Shown here: positions 10,881 through 20,046 of the stretch, one piece after another | How positions within the stretch are numbered: position 1 is the stretch's first letter | How the letters are laid out: each line of letters starts with the position of its first letter | Origin: Gambelia wislizenii | Lineage: Eukaryota; Chordata; Lepidosauria; Squamata; Crotaphytidae | Direction of reading: 5' to 3' | Assembly (NCBI GenBank): GCA_030847615.1 | Contig: JAUMIR010000002.1 | Coordinates: 240,765,809 to 240,829,808, forward strand | Length of the DNA stretch: 64,000 nt | Program-made: the position numbers and the translations under genes | The notes under the pieces: model-generated | What the model saw: the letters and a program-made list of their open reading frames with translations, nothing else | The model's database searches: none | What the model was told of the DNA's origin: nothing

Positions 10881-11489
10881 AGACATCTTTAATGGTCAGG
10901 CCATATAGTTTAATATTTTGATTGGCTTTGTATGTTTATGTATGCATGCACTATCCAGGAAACTTAAACAGCAGCAGTAGCAACAAGAACAACAAAAACT
11001 ATTCTAAAAAGATCCCAAGCACCACTACTAACTTTAAAGAAAACTGAAAGAACCGTTACAGATATCAAAACAGACACACAAAGACACACAGTCAACCCCA
11101 CACAAATAAAAAACCTTTTATATACAGAAATGCAAAAGCACACACATACCCCGTATATTCCAGCGTATAAGACGACCTTTGAACCCCGAAAAATATCCTC
11201 CAAAATTGGGGGTCATCTTATACGCCGGATACAGTTTGCTTCACCCGCTGTCCGATCTCCTACCTCTTCGCTCCCTTCGCAAATGGAGCAAAGAGGCAGG
11301 AGATCGGGCGGGGGGGGGGTGAGGCAAAGTGTTTACTGGTTCATTCTCCCCACTCCTCTGACTTCTCCCCCTTTGGGGAGCAACCCAAAGGGAACGAACA
11401 CACAGGAGATCGAGCAACCGCCGAGGCAAACCGGGTACATTTGCTCCTTTCTTCCACAGTTTGCAACTGCTGCCCCTGCTTCCCCCGTC

Positions 11490-12140
11490 TTCATTCCCTT
11501 CCAAAGAGAATGAAGACGGAGGGAAGGGGGGCGGATGAGGCAAACCGGGTGTTTTCGCCCCTTTCGTCCACCTTTGAGTCAAGGGTGACTGGAAGGTGGA
11601 AGAGAGGGGTGAATCTTGTGGTTTGCCACGGATACCACCCATTCCCTCCGTATTCATTCCCTTCCAAAGAGAATGAAGATGGAGGGAGGGGGAGCGGACG
11701 AGGCAAACCGGGTGTTTTCGCCCCTTTCGTCCACCTTCCTGGAAGGTGGAAGAGAGGTGCAAATCCTTCGGTTTGCCACAGCTGTCCCCGCTTCCCCCCG
11801 TCTCATTCCCTTCCAAAGAGAATGAAGTTGGAGGGAGAGGGGGCGTATGAGGCAAACCAGGTATTTTCGCCCCTGTCGTCCACCTTCCTGGAAGGTGGAA
11901 GAGAGGGGCAAATCCTGCAGTTTGCCACAGCCGCTCCCCATCCCCTCCATCTTCATTCCCTTCCAAAGAGAATGAAGATGGAGGGAGGGGGAGCGGATGA
12001 GGCAAACTGGGTATTTTTGCCCCTGTCGTCCACCTTCGAGTCAAGGGTGACTGGAAGGTGGAAGAGAGGGACGAATGCCATGGTTTGCCACGGACGCTTC
12101 CCATCCCCTCCGTCTTCATTCCCTTCACAAAGGGAATGAA
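11490..12140. repeat. Tandem array of ~150-163 bp hairpin units
   Basis: The segment TCATTCCCTTCCAAAGAGAA recurs with spacings of about 162, 149, 150 and 163 bp (11501, 11663, 11812, 11962; a variant at 12125). Each unit holds two short inverted repeats: one around CTTCATTC...GAATGAAG, the other around CCACCTTC...GAAGGTGG. The units differ from one another by several substitutions and by an optional GAGTCAAGGGTGACT insert that explains the two spacing classes. Confidence 0.85.
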
Positions 12141-12248
12141 GATAGAGGGAATGGGTGGTGGTCATGGCAAACCGGGTTCATTCAGCCCCTTCCTCTGCCT
12201 TCACCCCCTTTGGGGAGCAACCGAAGGTGGAAGAGAGGGGCGAATGTT

Positions 12249-12384
12249 GCGGCTGGCTGGCTGGCTGGGAGAGCCCTGCCAGCTGATCGTGTTCACTTTC
12301 CCAACTCATGAGGAGATCCTCATGAGTTGGGAAACAAAGAGAATCAGCTGGCAAGGCTCCCCCAGCCAGTCAGCCAGCCAGCCA
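12249..12384. repeat. Long imperfect hairpin
   Basis: GGCTGGCTGGCTGGCTGG with a following AGCTGAT segment on the left pairs with the matching complement ending CAGCCAGCCAGCC on the right. The inner stem is TTTCCCAACTCATGAGGA / TCCTCATGAGTTGGGAAA. It lies inside the 11151-12500 element. Confidence 0.8.
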
Positions 12385-12673
12385 AATTGGGGGGTGGTCT
12401 TATATGGCGAATATATGCCAAACTATATTTTTACTTGAAAATTGGGGGGGGGGGAGTGTCATCTTATAAGCCATTCCGTCTTATACGCCGGAATATATGG
12501 CACCTCATTCCCCCCTCTAACAGGGACATGCAAACATATATGTTTGTTTCTCACATGCACACAGATGCAACAACACACACATACCTCCCCCCCCCCCCAT
12601 TCTTCCCTCTCTAACATAAATGCAAACACACATCTTAAGCTGGTAGTAGTTTCCTGGCTTGCTTTTTGATGAT

Positions 12674-12702
12674 CCTCTCTCTCTCTCTTTCACACACACA
12701 CA
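12674..12702. repeat. (CT)n(CA)n microsatellite
   Basis: About eight CT dinucleotides followed by about six CA dinucleotides. It lies just past the hairpin-array element. Confidence 0.9.
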
Positions 12703-12854
12703 AACACCCAACCTTCACAGGTTCCGTATAGCAGAGAAATAGAAAGTCAATAAGGGAGTTGGGAGCTAAAAAAAAATTAGCTTGAATAGGGGAGATCCTG
12801 GGAAATAAGGGAGAGTTGGTCAGTCTAGCCTGTGATCTACCTACCCCTCTCAAA

Positions 12855-12947
12855 AAAAAACACCATTAAGACAAATTGCAGCTGCTGCAAATTGCCTTTA
12901 CTGCAGAGCAATCTGCACTTTTTTATGCCTCATATAGACAACCTCTG
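12855..12947 (+). mobile_element. Harbinger-like element H2, right end fragment
   Basis: Matches the last ~90 bp of the 5400-5681 copy: AAATTGCAGCTGCTG, TGCCTTTACTG, GCAATCTGC, then CCTCATATAGACAACCTC. The complement of the end (GAGGTTGTCTATATG) is the inverted form of the H2 left end, so this marks the family's right terminus. Confidence 0.6.
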
Positions 12948-13019
12948 AGAATATACAAGGACAGAGAGTGAGGATACCTACATAGAGGGGTTGGAACAGG
13001 GTTGTGCAGAGAATGGGGC

Positions 13020-13325
13020 CATTTTCCCACCCTGCACCGATCCAGCATTTTGACACATCTAAAGTGATTCAACATCACTTCTGGCTGCCATTTTGGCCCA
13101 TTTAAAAATACCTTTTGTCTTTTTGGGAGGTTTTTGGGGGGATTTGAAGGCTCAGGGGGAAGCAAACTGCTGTGCTTTGGGCATATTTTGAGTGGGTTTG
13201 GGGCAAAAACATTCAAATTTTTAAAAAAAATAGTCTGGGGGCTTTGGAGGGGGGCTTTTTGGTTGCACTTGGAGACCCTAAGGACTGTATGCAGCCCTTG
13301 GGCTACACTTTACCCACCTGGCTTA
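13020..13325. mobile_element. Possible hAT-type repeat, family U
   Basis: Shares the style and short matching segments (TTTGGG...TTTTGG runs, then TGCAGCCCTTGGGC) with 24690-24985, 35925-36200 and 39735-40000. They look like decayed copies of a non-coding repeat that includes a TGNNGCCC-type end. The ends are not defined, and similarity is judged by eye only. Confidence 0.35.
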
Positions 13326-13449
13326 GAGACAGAAAGGGCGCTTGGTAAGAAAGAACACAGAGAGAGGAAGCTGAATTTTACACAGTGACGTGAAATGTCT
13401 GTTTTAAATCACAACCACACAAAAGGAGAAAAGTGTTAGGAATGTCTCA

Positions 13450-14050
13450 GGGCTTGTCTATGCTGGCTGGTTAAATCCTGGGCTGAATGGCCATCTTTGT
13501 TCACATGAGCCAGCTGGGCTAACACTGCATTGGCCACATTGGCCCATCCCCTGTTTTTGGAGCTGCCACCACTTCACCAGCTGAGGAACTCCACGGAAAA
13601 CCTGCCCAGCATGCCCTTCCTTCTGCTGAGGTCTGAATGGGTGCGCAGACATGTGATCAACAAGGAGGGGGTCAGTCTACCCCCCCCCTTGTTGATCACA
13701 CAGGTGCCCCATTCTGATCTCAGCAGCAGCGACAGCCACACTCTTGCAGAGAGCTACTTGGCTGGTTGGTGAGGCAGCAGTGGCATTGAGGGGGACAGTC
13801 CAGTGGGGCCAATGTGGAGGGTGTGTACATGTGTGGATAGCTGGGTTGCTCCGTATCCAGCTCAATCCAGCTGTCCACACAACTAAAACACTGGGCCCAC
13901 TCTGGAGTTTCCTGGAAATTCGGGGCAATTTATGGTTTCTGTTAAGCTGGATTAATGGCTAAAAGGAGCAGATTCACTGCATGCATCGTGTGGACAAATT
14001 GCAGCAGATCCAGGGTGAGTATGCATTTTATCCTTAGTGTAGACATGCCT
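13450..14050. mobile_element. Harbinger-like foldback element with TCA duplication
   Basis: The ends are GGGCTTGTCTATGCTGG and, as complement, AGGCATGTCTACACTAAGG. A perfect 3-bp duplication, TCA, lies at 13447-13449 and 14051-14053. The halves are imperfect reverse complements: GCCACATTGGCCCAT on the left against GTGGGGCCAATGTGG on the right. The centre is a strong hairpin, GATCAACAAGGAGGGGG against CCCCCCCCTTGTTGATC. The 601 bp element is non-coding. Length, ends and 3-bp duplication fit a PIF/Harbinger-mobilised MITE. Confidence 0.8.
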
Positions 14051-14802
14051 TCAGAACTGCCTAGCACAGTGTTTCTCAACTGGGATTCCGCAGAACCCCA
14101 GGGTTCCTCCAGAGATTGCCAGGGGTTCTGCGAGAAAATAGTAATAAATCACAGAGAAGTGGTGAGCTGAAATGGATTATGTCTCCCTTCCACAACAGAG
14201 AAAGCCAGGAAGGAATGAGTGTGTGTGTGAATGTTTTCACACCAACAGAGCCTGCAAAGGGGCCTCATGGGTCAGGGAGGGGGGAAAGGATGTTTATGTG
14301 CCAAATACCTTGCTCTCCCTCCCAGCTTTTGAATTGCCTTAGATGTGCTAATGAAGCTCCTCAGGGGAGGAGGCAAGGAATGAGTGTATGTGTGACTGAG
14401 TTTGCTTCCTGCAAGCAGCCACAGACCCTTATAATTTCCAGAACTGAACAAAAGAGGATCCTGGTTTGCATAAAACTGATTTAAAGGTACGGATGCAAAA
14501 AGAGAGTTTTTTTAAAAAATTCAGAACAATGGAAAGAGAATTGTAATACTGTACACCTCTTAGCCAATTGGGGGAAACTGACAAAGTAATCTAAGTAACC
14601 CCTGGTCAGTCAGCTACTCAGGTGCCAGCTGTGGATGGGAGAACACTGATAAAAGAAATTTAGGGCTTATTCTTTTAAAACCAGATTTGGAGAAGGCAGA
14701 GCAATTACAGTAAATGAGTCATTATAGAGAAAAAGGTTCTTAAACTGTGGGTCTGGTAACTAAATGTGGGGGCCAGAGCTCAATCTTTGGGTTAGAGTCA
14801 GT

Positions 14803-15419
14803 GAGGATGGAGCAAGTTTGTTTTCTGCTGCTCTAGAGACTAGGGAGATTTTCAGACAGGCAAAAATCGCTCTTTGCCGCGCGAGCAGCCTCCCGAAACT
14901 GCTGCGCGGCAAGGGTCTTCTTCGGACGACGCTGTGCCTCTGGCGAAACCGTCCGTGTCACTTCCGTGAAGCTTGGGACGGCTCCGCGTCATATTTCAAG
15001 CACGGAGGCTGCCCGTGATTGAAATATGACGCGGAGCCGTCCCAAGCTTCACGGAAGTGACACGGACAGTTTCGCCAGAGGCACAGCGTCGTCCGAAGAA
15101 GACCCTTGCCGCGCAGCAGTTTCGGGAGGCTGCTCGCGCGGCAAAGAGCGATTTTTGCCTGTCTGAAAATCTCCTAGGACATGGAGCAATGGGTTCAAAC
15201 AACAGGAAAAGAGATTCCACCTAAGCATTAGGAAGAATTTCCTGACAGTAAGAGCTGTTCAGAACTGGAATACACTGTGTGGTGGAATCTCCTTCTTTGG
15301 AGGTTTTTAAGCAGAGGCTGGATGGCCATCTGTCGGGAATGCTTTGATTATGTATTCCTGCATGGCAGGGGGTTGGACTGGATGGCCCTTGTGGTCTCTT
15401 TCAATTCTGTGATTCTATG
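14803..15419 (+). mobile_element. CR1 3' fragment, split by a palindrome
   Basis: 14803-14843 and 15175-15419 are one CR1 3' segment: GAGGATGGAGCAAG, then CTGCTCTAGAGACTAG, resuming with GACATGGAGCAATGG and running to the GATTCTATG tail. The reading frame is a decayed ORF2 C-terminus. The break falls between the bases equivalent to GAGACTAG and GACATGG, the same place as in the CR1 fragment at 23525-24668. Confidence 0.9.
14844..15174. mobile_element. 331 bp near-perfect palindromic MITE
   Basis: The left arm 14844-14998 and right arm 15020-15174 are each 155 bp and are reverse complements except for one C/T difference at a CpG. The 21-base centre itself contains a short CACGG/CCGTG stem. 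The ends are GGAGATTTTCAGACAGGC. The flanks are TAG at 14841-14843 and 15175-15177, a perfect 3-bp duplication of the CR1 target. The element is G+C- and CpG-rich, unlike its surroundings, which together with arm identity suggests a young insertion. It codes for nothing. The terminus resembles those at 23825, 52893, 58474 and 63381. Confidence 0.92.
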
Positions 15420-15735
15420 TTGCTGCCTCAGGCAGCAGATCATAGTAACCTGAACTCTCCCTAGAAGCCAAGATGATTAAACTGAGACTCTTACTTTGGA
15501 GAGATATATTTATATTATATTTATATTATAGAAATTTCTGACCACAGAAGTATCAAATATGTATTGCTAGCAATGTGGAATATAATAAGCGTCTTTTTTT
15601 CACTGTTTCTGTAATTTTTTTAAAAAAAGGGAGGGGAGCTGTAGGTATAAATTTTACATAGGGGTTCCCTGAGACCTAAACATTATTTCAAGGGTTTCTC
15701 CAGGGTAAAAAGGTTGAGAAAGGCTATCTAGCAAG

Positions 15736-15835
15736 TGACAGTTTCCTGCCAGAGAGAAGGAGAGCAGCTTCTGGACAGCAAGTTTCCTGCCAGTTTCCTG
15801 CCAGGGAGAAGAAGGAAGCAACTTCTGAACAGCCA
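15736..15835 (+). repeat. Imperfect tandem repeat upstream of CR1 copy B
   Basis: The segment AGTTTCCTGCCAG with a following GAGAAGGAGAGCAGCTTCTG recurs about twice in 100 bp, with an extra half copy. It lies between the old hAT and the CR1 5' region; whether it belongs to the CR1 leader is unknown. Confidence 0.7.
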
Positions 15836-16060
15836 TTCTGACTGGGGAGATTGAATTTTTTTAAAAAACTGTTGGGAGAGGCTGCTTGTTGCTGAGGGGC
15901 TTGAACTTCTGACCTTCCCCTTTTACCCTCAAGAGCCAGAGGCGCGCGCCTAACGTCGCGCGAATTTCAGTAACCAAACAAAAATACAGCAGACCTAAAA
16001 GTACAGCTTAGCATTCTCAGCGTTAACTAAGAGTTCTTAGATTACCTAAAAGCTCTCATC

Positions 16061-17038
16061 ATGGACACTGAGGGGACTGCAGCAGTCACTTGCAACACAT
16101 GTGCGATGTTTGTATTCTTGTCTACAGACGTGGAGAACTTCACATGCACCAAATGCAAGCTGGTAGCCCTCTTGGAGGAGAAAGTACAGCAGCTGGAGAC
16201 ACGGGTAGCTACACTTCAACAGATTCGTGAGCAAGAGGTTTTCCTGGACAGAACAGAACGAACAGTCTTGGATGGGGACCGCACAGAGGAAGTGGCTGTG
16301 GAGGAGAGGGTCACTTCACGGACACAGGAAGTAGACAGCTGGAGGAATGTCACACACAGAACAAGAAAATCCAGGGATTCTTCCAGCAGCTTGCAGCTAC
16401 AGAATCGATTCGAAGCCCTTTCTCTTATCAAGGACAACGAGGAAGAACAGCATGGACAGACTTCAGGGGTAGAGCAGGGGACCTTGAGAGGACCACCGCA
16501 AGGAACAGCAGCTGCGAAGCCTCAGCGGAGGCGTGTGGTGGTGGTGGGGGACTCCTTGCTGAGGGGTACAGAAGCAGTGGTATGTGGGCCTGACAAGATG
16601 ACTCGGGAGGTGTGTTGTCTCCCTGGGGCAAAGATCTGTGATGTGACCGAGAGGCTGACAAGACTCGTCAAGCCTACAGATCATTACCCCTTCCTTTTGG
16701 TCCATGTGGGAACCAATGATACTGCAAGGCACAGCTTTCCCAAGATCAGAAGAGATTATGAGGCCCTGGGGAGGAAGCTGAAAGAAATGAACGCACAGGT
16801 GGTCATCTCGTCTCTTCTGCCAGTTGAAGGGCATGGTCCAAGAAGGGAGAGGAAAATAGCCGACGTAAACAACTGGCTCCGTAGATGGTGTCGCCGGGAA
16901 CAAATTGGATTTTTGGATCATGGACTGCGCTTCCATGCGGGGGGACTTCTGGCAAGAGATGGGGTGCATCTTACAACAGTTGGAAGAAACATTTTTGCCA
17001 ACAGTCTCAAGAATTTGATCAGGAGGGCTTTAAACTGA
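16061..17038 (+). CDS. CR1 ORF1 protein with SGNH esterase domain
   Basis: 325 residues, uninterrupted. Residues 11-32 hold a CNTC...CTKC pattern (C-x2-C-x14-C-x2-C), probably a zinc-binding finger. Residues ~35-60 are a leucine-rich coiled coil (LVALLEEKVQQLETRVATL). Residues ~70-155 are polar and probably disordered. From ~158 to the end is an SGNH/GDSL hydrolase: GDS at 163-165 (serine nucleophile), the G-T-N-D block with Asn219, and the D-G-V-H block with Asp300 and His303. CR1 ORF1 proteins are known to bind RNA, self-associate, and often carry this esterase; its role in retrotransposition is not settled. The start is the first ATG after the leader, and the stop lies 5 bp before the ORF2 ATG. 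Confidence 0.92.
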   Translation: MDTEGTAAVTCNTCAMFVFLSTDVENFTCTKCKLVALLEEKVQQLETRVATLQQIREQEVFLDRTERTVLDGDRTEEVAVEERVTSRTQEVDSWRNVTHRTRKSRDSSSSLQLQNRFEALSLIKDNEEEQHGQTSGVEQGTLRGPPQGTAAAKPQRRRVVVVGDSLLRGTEAVVCGPDKMTREVCCLPGAKICDVTERLTRLVKPTDHYPFLLVHVGTNDTARHSFPKIRRDYEALGRKLKEMNAQVVISSLLPVEGHGPRRERKIADVNNWLRRWCRREQIGFLDHGLRFHAGGLLARDGVHLTTVGRNIFANSLKNLIRRALN

Positions 17039-17043
17039 GTCAA

Positions 17044-19957
17044 ATGGGGGAGGGAGACAGTATTCTGGAAGGCAAAAGGGTTGGAGAAAATAGTCAAACT
17101 GTCATAGAGGGAACAAGGCGAACAGCGCAAGGACCCAACAGTGGGAGGCAAAAAAACTTGCACAGGGAGCAAGTAAAGGGAACACATGGTCTCAGATGTC
17201 TCTACACTAATGCACAGAGCATGGAAAATAAGCAAGATGAACTAGAACTCCTTGCACTACAAAACAAATATGATATAATAGGCGTTACTGAAACCTGGTG
17301 GGACGAGTCTCATGATTGGAATGTAGGAATAGAGGGGTATAACCTTTATAGGAGAAACAGGCCAAACAGGAAAGGAGGAGGAATAGCATTATATGTCAGG
17401 GATATTTACACCAGTGAAGTGATCCATGACATCAATACTGGAAGCCAGGTGGAGAGCATCTGGATAAAAATTAAAGGGGAGGGAAACAACAGGGATGTTA
17501 TTGTGGGACTCTACTACAGACCCCCAAATCAGACGGAGGAATTGGATGTTGCCTTTCTAGAACAGATGAACATACATGCAGAAAGGAGAGATGTAGTAGT
17601 GATGGGTGACTTCAACTATCCTGATATTTGCTGGCAATCTAACTCAGCCAAAACTACAAGGTCTAGCAAATTCCTTACATGCCTGGAAGACAATTTCATG
17701 GTCCAAAAGGTGGAAGAGGCAACAAGGGGGTCAGCTATCTTAGATCTGATCCTAACCAACAGAGACGACCTTGTTAATGGGGTGCAAGTGGTGGGATCCT
17801 TAGGTGAGAGTGATCATGTTCTCCTGGAGTTTGTTATACAATGGAAAGGAGAAGCCAGGCATAGTCAGACACGCATTCTTGACTTTAGGAGAGCTGATTT
17901 CAATAAACTCAGGGAAATACTGGGGATGATCCCATGGTCAAGAATACTAAAAGAGAAGGGACCTCAAGACGGATGGGACTTTCTCAAAAGGGAGATACTG
18001 AAGGCACAATTTCAAACAGTACCATTGAGGAAGAAAAATGGGAGGTGTCTCAAGAAACCAGGATGGATGACTAAAGAACTTTCAATGGAGCTAAGTTTTA
18101 AACGGAACATGTATAGGAAATGGAAAGGGGGGGAAATCACCAAAGAAGAATTCAAACAGATAGCGAACACGTGTAGGAGTAAAGTCAGAAAAGCTAAAGC
18201 GCAGAATGAGCTCAGGCTTGCTAGGGAGGTTAAGAACAATAAAAAGGGTTTTTTTGGGGTATGTCCGCAGCAAAAGGAGGAAGAAGGAAATGATAGGGCC
18301 GCTACGTGGAGAAGATGGCAAAATGCTAACAGGGGACAGAGAAAAGGCAGAATTACTCAACACCTTCTTTGCCTCAGTGTTTTCAGAAAAGGAAAAGGAG
18401 GACCAACCTGAGGAGAATGGAACAGAGGACACAATAGGGGAAATCCAGCTCAAAATAAGTAAAGAGGTAGTACAGGAATACCTTCTTAATCTAAATGAAT
18501 TTAAATCTCCAGGACCAGATGAACTACATCCAAGAGTATTAAAAGAGCTGGCAAATATAATCTCAGAGCCATTGACAATAATATTTGAGAACTCCTGGAG
18601 AACAGGAGAAGTCCCAGCAGACTGGAGGAGGGCAAACGTTGTTCCCATCTTCAAAAAGGGGAAAAAAGAGGATCCCAACAACTATCGTCCAGTTAGTCTG
18701 ACATCAATACCAGGGAAGATTCTAGAACAGATCATTAAACAGAGAGTCTGTGAACATTTAGAAGGCAATGCCATAATCACAAAAAGTCAGCATGGGTTTC
18801 AGAGAAACAAGTCATGCCAGACTAATCTGATCTCTTTTTTTGATAAAGTTACCAGCTTGGTAGATGAAGGGAATGCTGTGGACATTGCATACCTTGATTT
18901 CAGTAAGGCCTTTGACAAGGTTCCCCATGACATTCTTGCAAACAAGCTTGTAGAATGTGGGCTAGACAAGTTAACTGTTCAATGGATTTGTAATTGGTTG
19001 ACCGGCCGAACCCAAAGGGTGCTAAGCAGTGGCTCCTCTTCGTCTTGGAAAGATGTGACCAGTGGGGTGCCACAGGGTTCTGTCCTGGGCCCAATGCTAT
19101 TCAACATCTTTATCAATGACTTAGATGAGGGAATTAGGGGCATACTTATCAAATTTGCAGATGACACCAAATTGGGAGGAGTAGCTAATACCCTAGAGGA
19201 CAGGATCAAAATTCAGAATGACCTGGATAGACTGGAGAGCTGGGCCAAAGCTAACAAAATGAAATTCAATACGGAGAAATGTAAAGTACTGCATTTAGGG
19301 CGGAAAAATGAAATGCATAAATATAGGATGGGAGAGACCTGGCTGAATGAGACTACGTGCGAAAGGGATCTAGGAGTCCTAGTAGACCACAAGTTGAACA
19401 TGAGCCAACAGTGTGATGCGGCAGCTAAAAAGGCCAATGCAATTTTGGGCTGTATCAATAGAAGTATAGTGTCTAGATCAAGGGAAGTAATAGTGCCACT
19501 CTATTCTGCCTTGGTCAGACCTCACTTAGAGTACTGTGTCCAGTTCTGGGCACCACAATTCAGAAAGGATATTGACAAATTGGAGCGTGTCCAGAGAAGG
19601 GCAACTAAAATGGTGAAAGGTCTGGAAACAATGCCTTATGAGGAGAGACTTAGGGAGCTGGGTATGTTTAGCCTGGAAAAAAGACGGTTTAGAGGCGATA
19701 TGATAGCCCTGTTTAAGTATTTGAAGGGATGTCACGCTGAGGATGGAGCAGGCTTGTTTTCTTCTGCTCCAGAGACTGGAACACGGAGCAATGGGTGCAA
19801 GCTCCAGGAACAGAGATTCCACCTCAACATTAGGAGGAACTTTTTGACAGTAAGAGCTGTTCGGCAGTGGAACGCACTCCCTCGGAGCGTGGTGGGGTCT
19901 CCTTCCTTGGAGGTCTTTAAACAGAGGCTGGATGGCCATCTGTCGGGGATGCTTTGA
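17044..19957 (+). pseudogene. CR1 ORF2 (endonuclease + reverse transcriptase) with one frame change
   Basis: ORF2 encodes the machine for target-primed reverse transcription. From the ATG at 17044 the endonuclease carries its catalytic set: Asn56 (LYTNAQS), Glu83 (TETWWDES), Asp189 in DFNYPDICW, and SDH at 256-258. The first frame runs to a stop at 18411. The RT continues in the +1-related frame, open from before 18206 to the stop at 19957, with YLDFSKAFDKVPHDIL, GVPQGSVLGPMLF, FADD at about 19157-19165 and a C-terminal [12 protein letters not shown] block. The change occurs at GGG-T7-GGGG (18246-18259), so the two frames overlap by more than 150 bp. No other stop is seen in either part. It is either a recent indel inherited from the parent element or a recoding site; copy A shares it. 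Confidence 0.9.
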
Positions 19958-20046
19958 TTGTGATTTCCTGCGTGGCAGGGGGGTTGGACTGGATGGCCCT
20001 CGTGGTCTCTTCCAACTCTGCAATTCTATGATTCTATGATTCTATG

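Larger units (their letters stand above)
11151..12500. mobile_element. 1.35 kb TIR element with internal hairpin array
   Basis: The ends are CCGTATATTCCAGCGTATAA and, read as its complement, CCATATATTCCGGCGTATAA, so a ~25 bp terminal inverted repeat has only a few mismatches. The subterminal motif AATTGGGGG-TCATCTTATACGCCGG recurs near 11204-11228, 12385-12410 and 12440-12490. The middle is a tandem array of hairpin-forming units (11490-12140), followed by a long hairpin at 12249-12384 made of GGCT repeats and the stem CCAACTCATGAGGA. Many overlapping open frames arise only because the repeat units have few stops. No target duplication is convincing and no transposase is present. The superfamily is not assigned. 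Confidence 0.7.
14067..15726. mobile_element. Old hAT element hosting nested insertions
   Basis: The left end CAGTGTTTCTCAACTGGG and the right end (complement TAGCCTTTCTCAACCTTTTT) form a hAT-Charlie-type inverted repeat. Flanking sequences GCCTAGCA (14059-14066) and TCTAGCAA (15727-15734) share CTAGCA and are probably a decayed 8-bp duplication. No transposase frame remains. Inside lies a CR1 fragment (14803-15419), which in turn contains a palindromic element (14844-15174), so this hAT is the oldest of three layers. Confidence 0.72.
15870..20046 (+). mobile_element. CR1 LINE copy B, near full length
   Basis: A ~4.2 kb CR1-type non-LTR retrotransposon with a short leader, ORF1 (16061-17038), ORF2 (17044-19957, one frame change) and a short 3' UTR ending in three ATTCTATG units (about 20022-20046). 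The leader (15870-16060) includes a CpG-rich stretch GGCGCGCGCCTAACGTCGCG that may be the internal promoter; this is inference. Full-length CR1 copies are rare because most insertions are 5'-truncated, as the other fragments in this window are. The exact 5' end is not marked by a duplication and is approximate. Confidence 0.92.

Noticed and set aside
11241..12139. Long overlapping open frames on both strands (up to ~295 codons)
   Set aside because: They lie in the tandem hairpin array, are Pro/Ser/Gly-rich on one strand and repeat with the ~150 bp unit. No domain, no codon signal and no reason to prefer one strand.
11490..12140. CRISPR-like array
   Set aside because: Units are ~150 bp with diverged repeats and hairpins, in a vertebrate-type genome; there is no short repeat/spacer pattern.
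16463..16969. 168-codon minus-strand frame
   Set aside because: Antisense shadow of the intact CR1 ORF1.
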